From Azonexus sp. (GTDB lineage Bacteria > Pseudomonadota > Gammaproteobacteria > Burkholderiales > Rhodocyclaceae), in the NCBI GenBank assembly GCA_017983755.1, contig JAGOAU010000010.1, positions 1 through 64,000 on the forward strand: DNA of 64,000 bases, read 5' to 3'. Made by a program: the position numbers and the translations under genes. Positions 62,777 through 64,000 of this stretch are shown here, one piece after another (position 1 is the stretch's first letter; every line of letters begins with the position of its first letter). Below the pieces are notes generated by a model that worked only from the letters and a program-made list of their open reading frames with translations, had not been told where the DNA came from and ran no database searches.

Positions 62777-63424
62777 TCAAGATGCAGAACCGCCGAGTCC
62801 GCTCGCGATTCCCGCCCCGGACCTGCACACGGGCACGCTCAGCACCACGGAAAGCAGCTCCGTCTGCTTCGACGTCATGGTCTTCTGCATGGCAGCCTGC
62901 AGTTGCGTCCGGACGGTCGCAACGCTGACGTTCAAGGCCTCCGCACATTTTTGTGCCGACTCGACCTGACAGCGCGTCAGGCAGGTTCGCGCTTCGGCCG
63001 AGGTCAGGCCGAACAGAACCATCAATTGCTCCGGGCTCGGCAGTTGATGCCAACCTCGCTCCTGCACCATGAGCATGGCGCCGCCGCGGCGGCCGAGAAT
63101 GCTCGGGCAGTCACAGGTCACCCGCAGGGGCAGTATCTGGATCAGCAAGTTGCCGCACGGACTGCCCCAGATTTCGCGCACGCTACCGATCTCCTGAACC
63201 ACCCGCGCCAGGCCGCCACGCAAGCGGTGTTGCCAGCTACCTTCTGCTGCCGCGACGTCGCGTACCACAAGTGAATACAGGCTCAGGAGTTCTCTGGCGC
63301 ATTCGTTCGCATACATGAGCTCGCCGCTCCTGCGGGAAAAGGCAATCCCCGTGCAGACCAGATCCAGCGCTCCTTCGAGCATGGCAATATTCCAAGGATC
63401 TTTTGGCGACCCGACGCTATTCAT
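62777..63424 (-). CDS. PAS-like/LuxR-type transcriptional regulator
   Basis: A 215-residue regulator (237 if started at 63490). The N-terminal part (about 15-145) looks like a PAS-type sensor (LEGALDLVCTGIAFSRRSGE, LMYANECARELLSLYSL). The C-terminal LuxR helix-turn-helix is FGLTSAEARTCLTRCQVESA followed by CAEALNVSVATVRTQLQAAM and the typical KTMTSKQTELLSVVL end. The sensor has a Cys pair (VTCDCPSI). No Shine-Dalgarno decides the start. It is convergent with the metzincin gene and divergent from the small exported gene at 63635. Confidence 0.75.
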   Translation of the reverse strand: MNSVGSPKDPWNIAMLEGALDLVCTGIAFSRRSGELMYANECARELLSLYSLVVRDVAAAEGSWQHRLRGGLARVVQEIGSVREIWGSPCGNLLIQILPLRVTCDCPSILGRRGGAMLMVQERGWHQLPSPEQLMVLFGLTSAEARTCLTRCQVESAQKCAEALNVSVATVRTQLQAAMQKTMTSKQTELLSVVLSVPVCRSGAGIASGLGGSAS

Positions 63425-63634
63425 TTTTGATGGTGGCTTACGCGATTTATAAGAGATTCGAGTTGGTCGCCGGCTCGGAAGTTCATCCATTCTGATGATG
63501 ACAAATGCGGGGTAACCGGAACAGACTCCAAATCAACGATGCGCTCGCTGCAATCTCAACCTGCCCCATGAGCCGGGTTGTTCGAGCAGCATCGTCAACC
63601 AGGCAAATTTTCTACCAATGAAAGGGAGAAAATC

Positions 63635-63901
63635 ATGTCACCCAAAGTCATTGCCGCAGCTATCCTCGCCCTGGGTGTGGCCAGTCAAGGTCTTGCCGCC
63701 ACAGTCAAGGTCACTCACAATCATCAAACCGGCGCAGTTCATAAGGTCAAGTACCATCACACCGGCATCAAATCCAGGCACGTCAGCAAGGACGCCGTTT
63801 CGGTCCAGTATGCGGCGCTCCACGAATCCAGTGCCGTACCCCAAGAAATCAGAATCCAGAGCGCAGAGGAAGTATTCACGCACAATTCCTGCTGCCCCTG
63901 A
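63635..63901 (+). CDS. small exported hypothetical protein
   Basis: An 88-residue protein with signal peptide MSPKVIAAAILALGVASQGLAA. The mature part is His/Lys-rich (VTHNHQTGAVHKVKYHHTGI) and ends in FTHNSCCP with a Cys pair. AGGGAGA four to ten bases before ATG fixes the start. No domain is recognised. The His and Cys content could bind a metal. It is divergent from the LuxR-type regulator, which may control it. Confidence 0.7.
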   Translation: MSPKVIAAAILALGVASQGLAATVKVTHNHQTGAVHKVKYHHTGIKSRHVSKDAVSVQYAALHESSAVPQEIRIQSAEEVFTHNSCCP

Positions 63902-64000
63902 TTTCGCATCGAGTTCAGCAAGATCACCCATGTACCCGGCCGCCGCTGCCAACCGCCCCGGCCCCGGGCTAAAGGTGGCATCTTGTTGCTCTCTACGACC

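Noticed and set aside
63902-64000. Genes in the last 99 bases
   Set aside because: Only short frames without Shine-Dalgarno or motifs. A gene may continue beyond the window but cannot be supported.

Overview
The window is high-GC, gene-dense chromosomal DNA from a betaproteobacterium, most likely of the order Rhodocyclales (Azonexus/Dechloromonas-like). This placement is an inference from the gene families and their combination: an SHP-diheme-cytochrome cluster, CcoG, class I fumarase, RND metal efflux, a CrbS-like acetate sensor with a VC_2705-type symporter, YaeQ and UPF0114. I see no prophage, insertion sequence, CRISPR array or rRNA. One tRNA gene (Ser-GGA) is present.

Layout. 1-3.7 kb: housekeeping and small genes (OmpA-like protein, YaeQ, rhodanese with an overlapping Cys-rich small protein, RNA methyltransferase, GNAT). 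3.7-10.7 kb: a first RND heavy-metal efflux operon (adaptor, pump, DUF3240, outer-membrane channel) followed by an MFS gene. 10.7-12.6 kb: YceH, YkgJ-type Cys cluster protein, cytoplasmic trypsin-like protease. 12.6-16.2 kb: an operon with SHP oxygen/NO-binding cytochrome, diheme cytochrome, cytochrome b561 and a QseBC/PmrAB-like two-component system. 16.2-31.3 kb: mostly single genes (multi-PAS kinase, YlqF GTPase, large patatin-like exported protein, RF3, DUF2189, diguanylate cyclase, mutarotase, RlmJ, MazG-like). 31.3-38.9 kb: a TctDE-like two-component system divergent from a second, CzcCBA-type RND operon. 39-44.5 kb: dicarboxylate symporter, gamma-carbonic anhydrase, CcoG and a PAS-sigma54 activator with an operator-rich upstream region. 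44.5-59 kb: a minus-strand acetate module, with acs first, then a 35-codon leader ORF carrying a terminator hairpin, a small membrane protein, an SSS-type sensor kinase, a CheY-like regulator, a degenerate kinase fused to a DnaQ exonuclease, two DUF294 nucleotidyltransferases, a degenerate exonuclease, a sodium:solute symporter, DUF4212, a small membrane protein and tRNA-Ser. 59-64 kb: UPF0114 protein, fumarase, glycine-zipper protein, putative metzincin, LuxR-type regulator and a small exported protein.

Three signals are not explained by gene families alone. (1) A dispersed short repeat, about 32-37 bp with core TTGCGGTCGAC followed by an A-rich, GGCC-containing tail, occurs at least seven times. 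It supplies start, stop, signal-peptide and membrane-segment codons to several genes. (2) Four promoters share one architecture: hexamer-N5-hexamer-N10-(-10). They lie in front of both RND operons, the SHP operon and acs, and look like OmpR-family operators. (3) The leader ORF upstream of the acetate sensor operon has a near-perfect Shine-Dalgarno, overlaps the next gene by ATGA and contains an intrinsic terminator in its own 3' half, so it looks like a translation-coupled attenuator.
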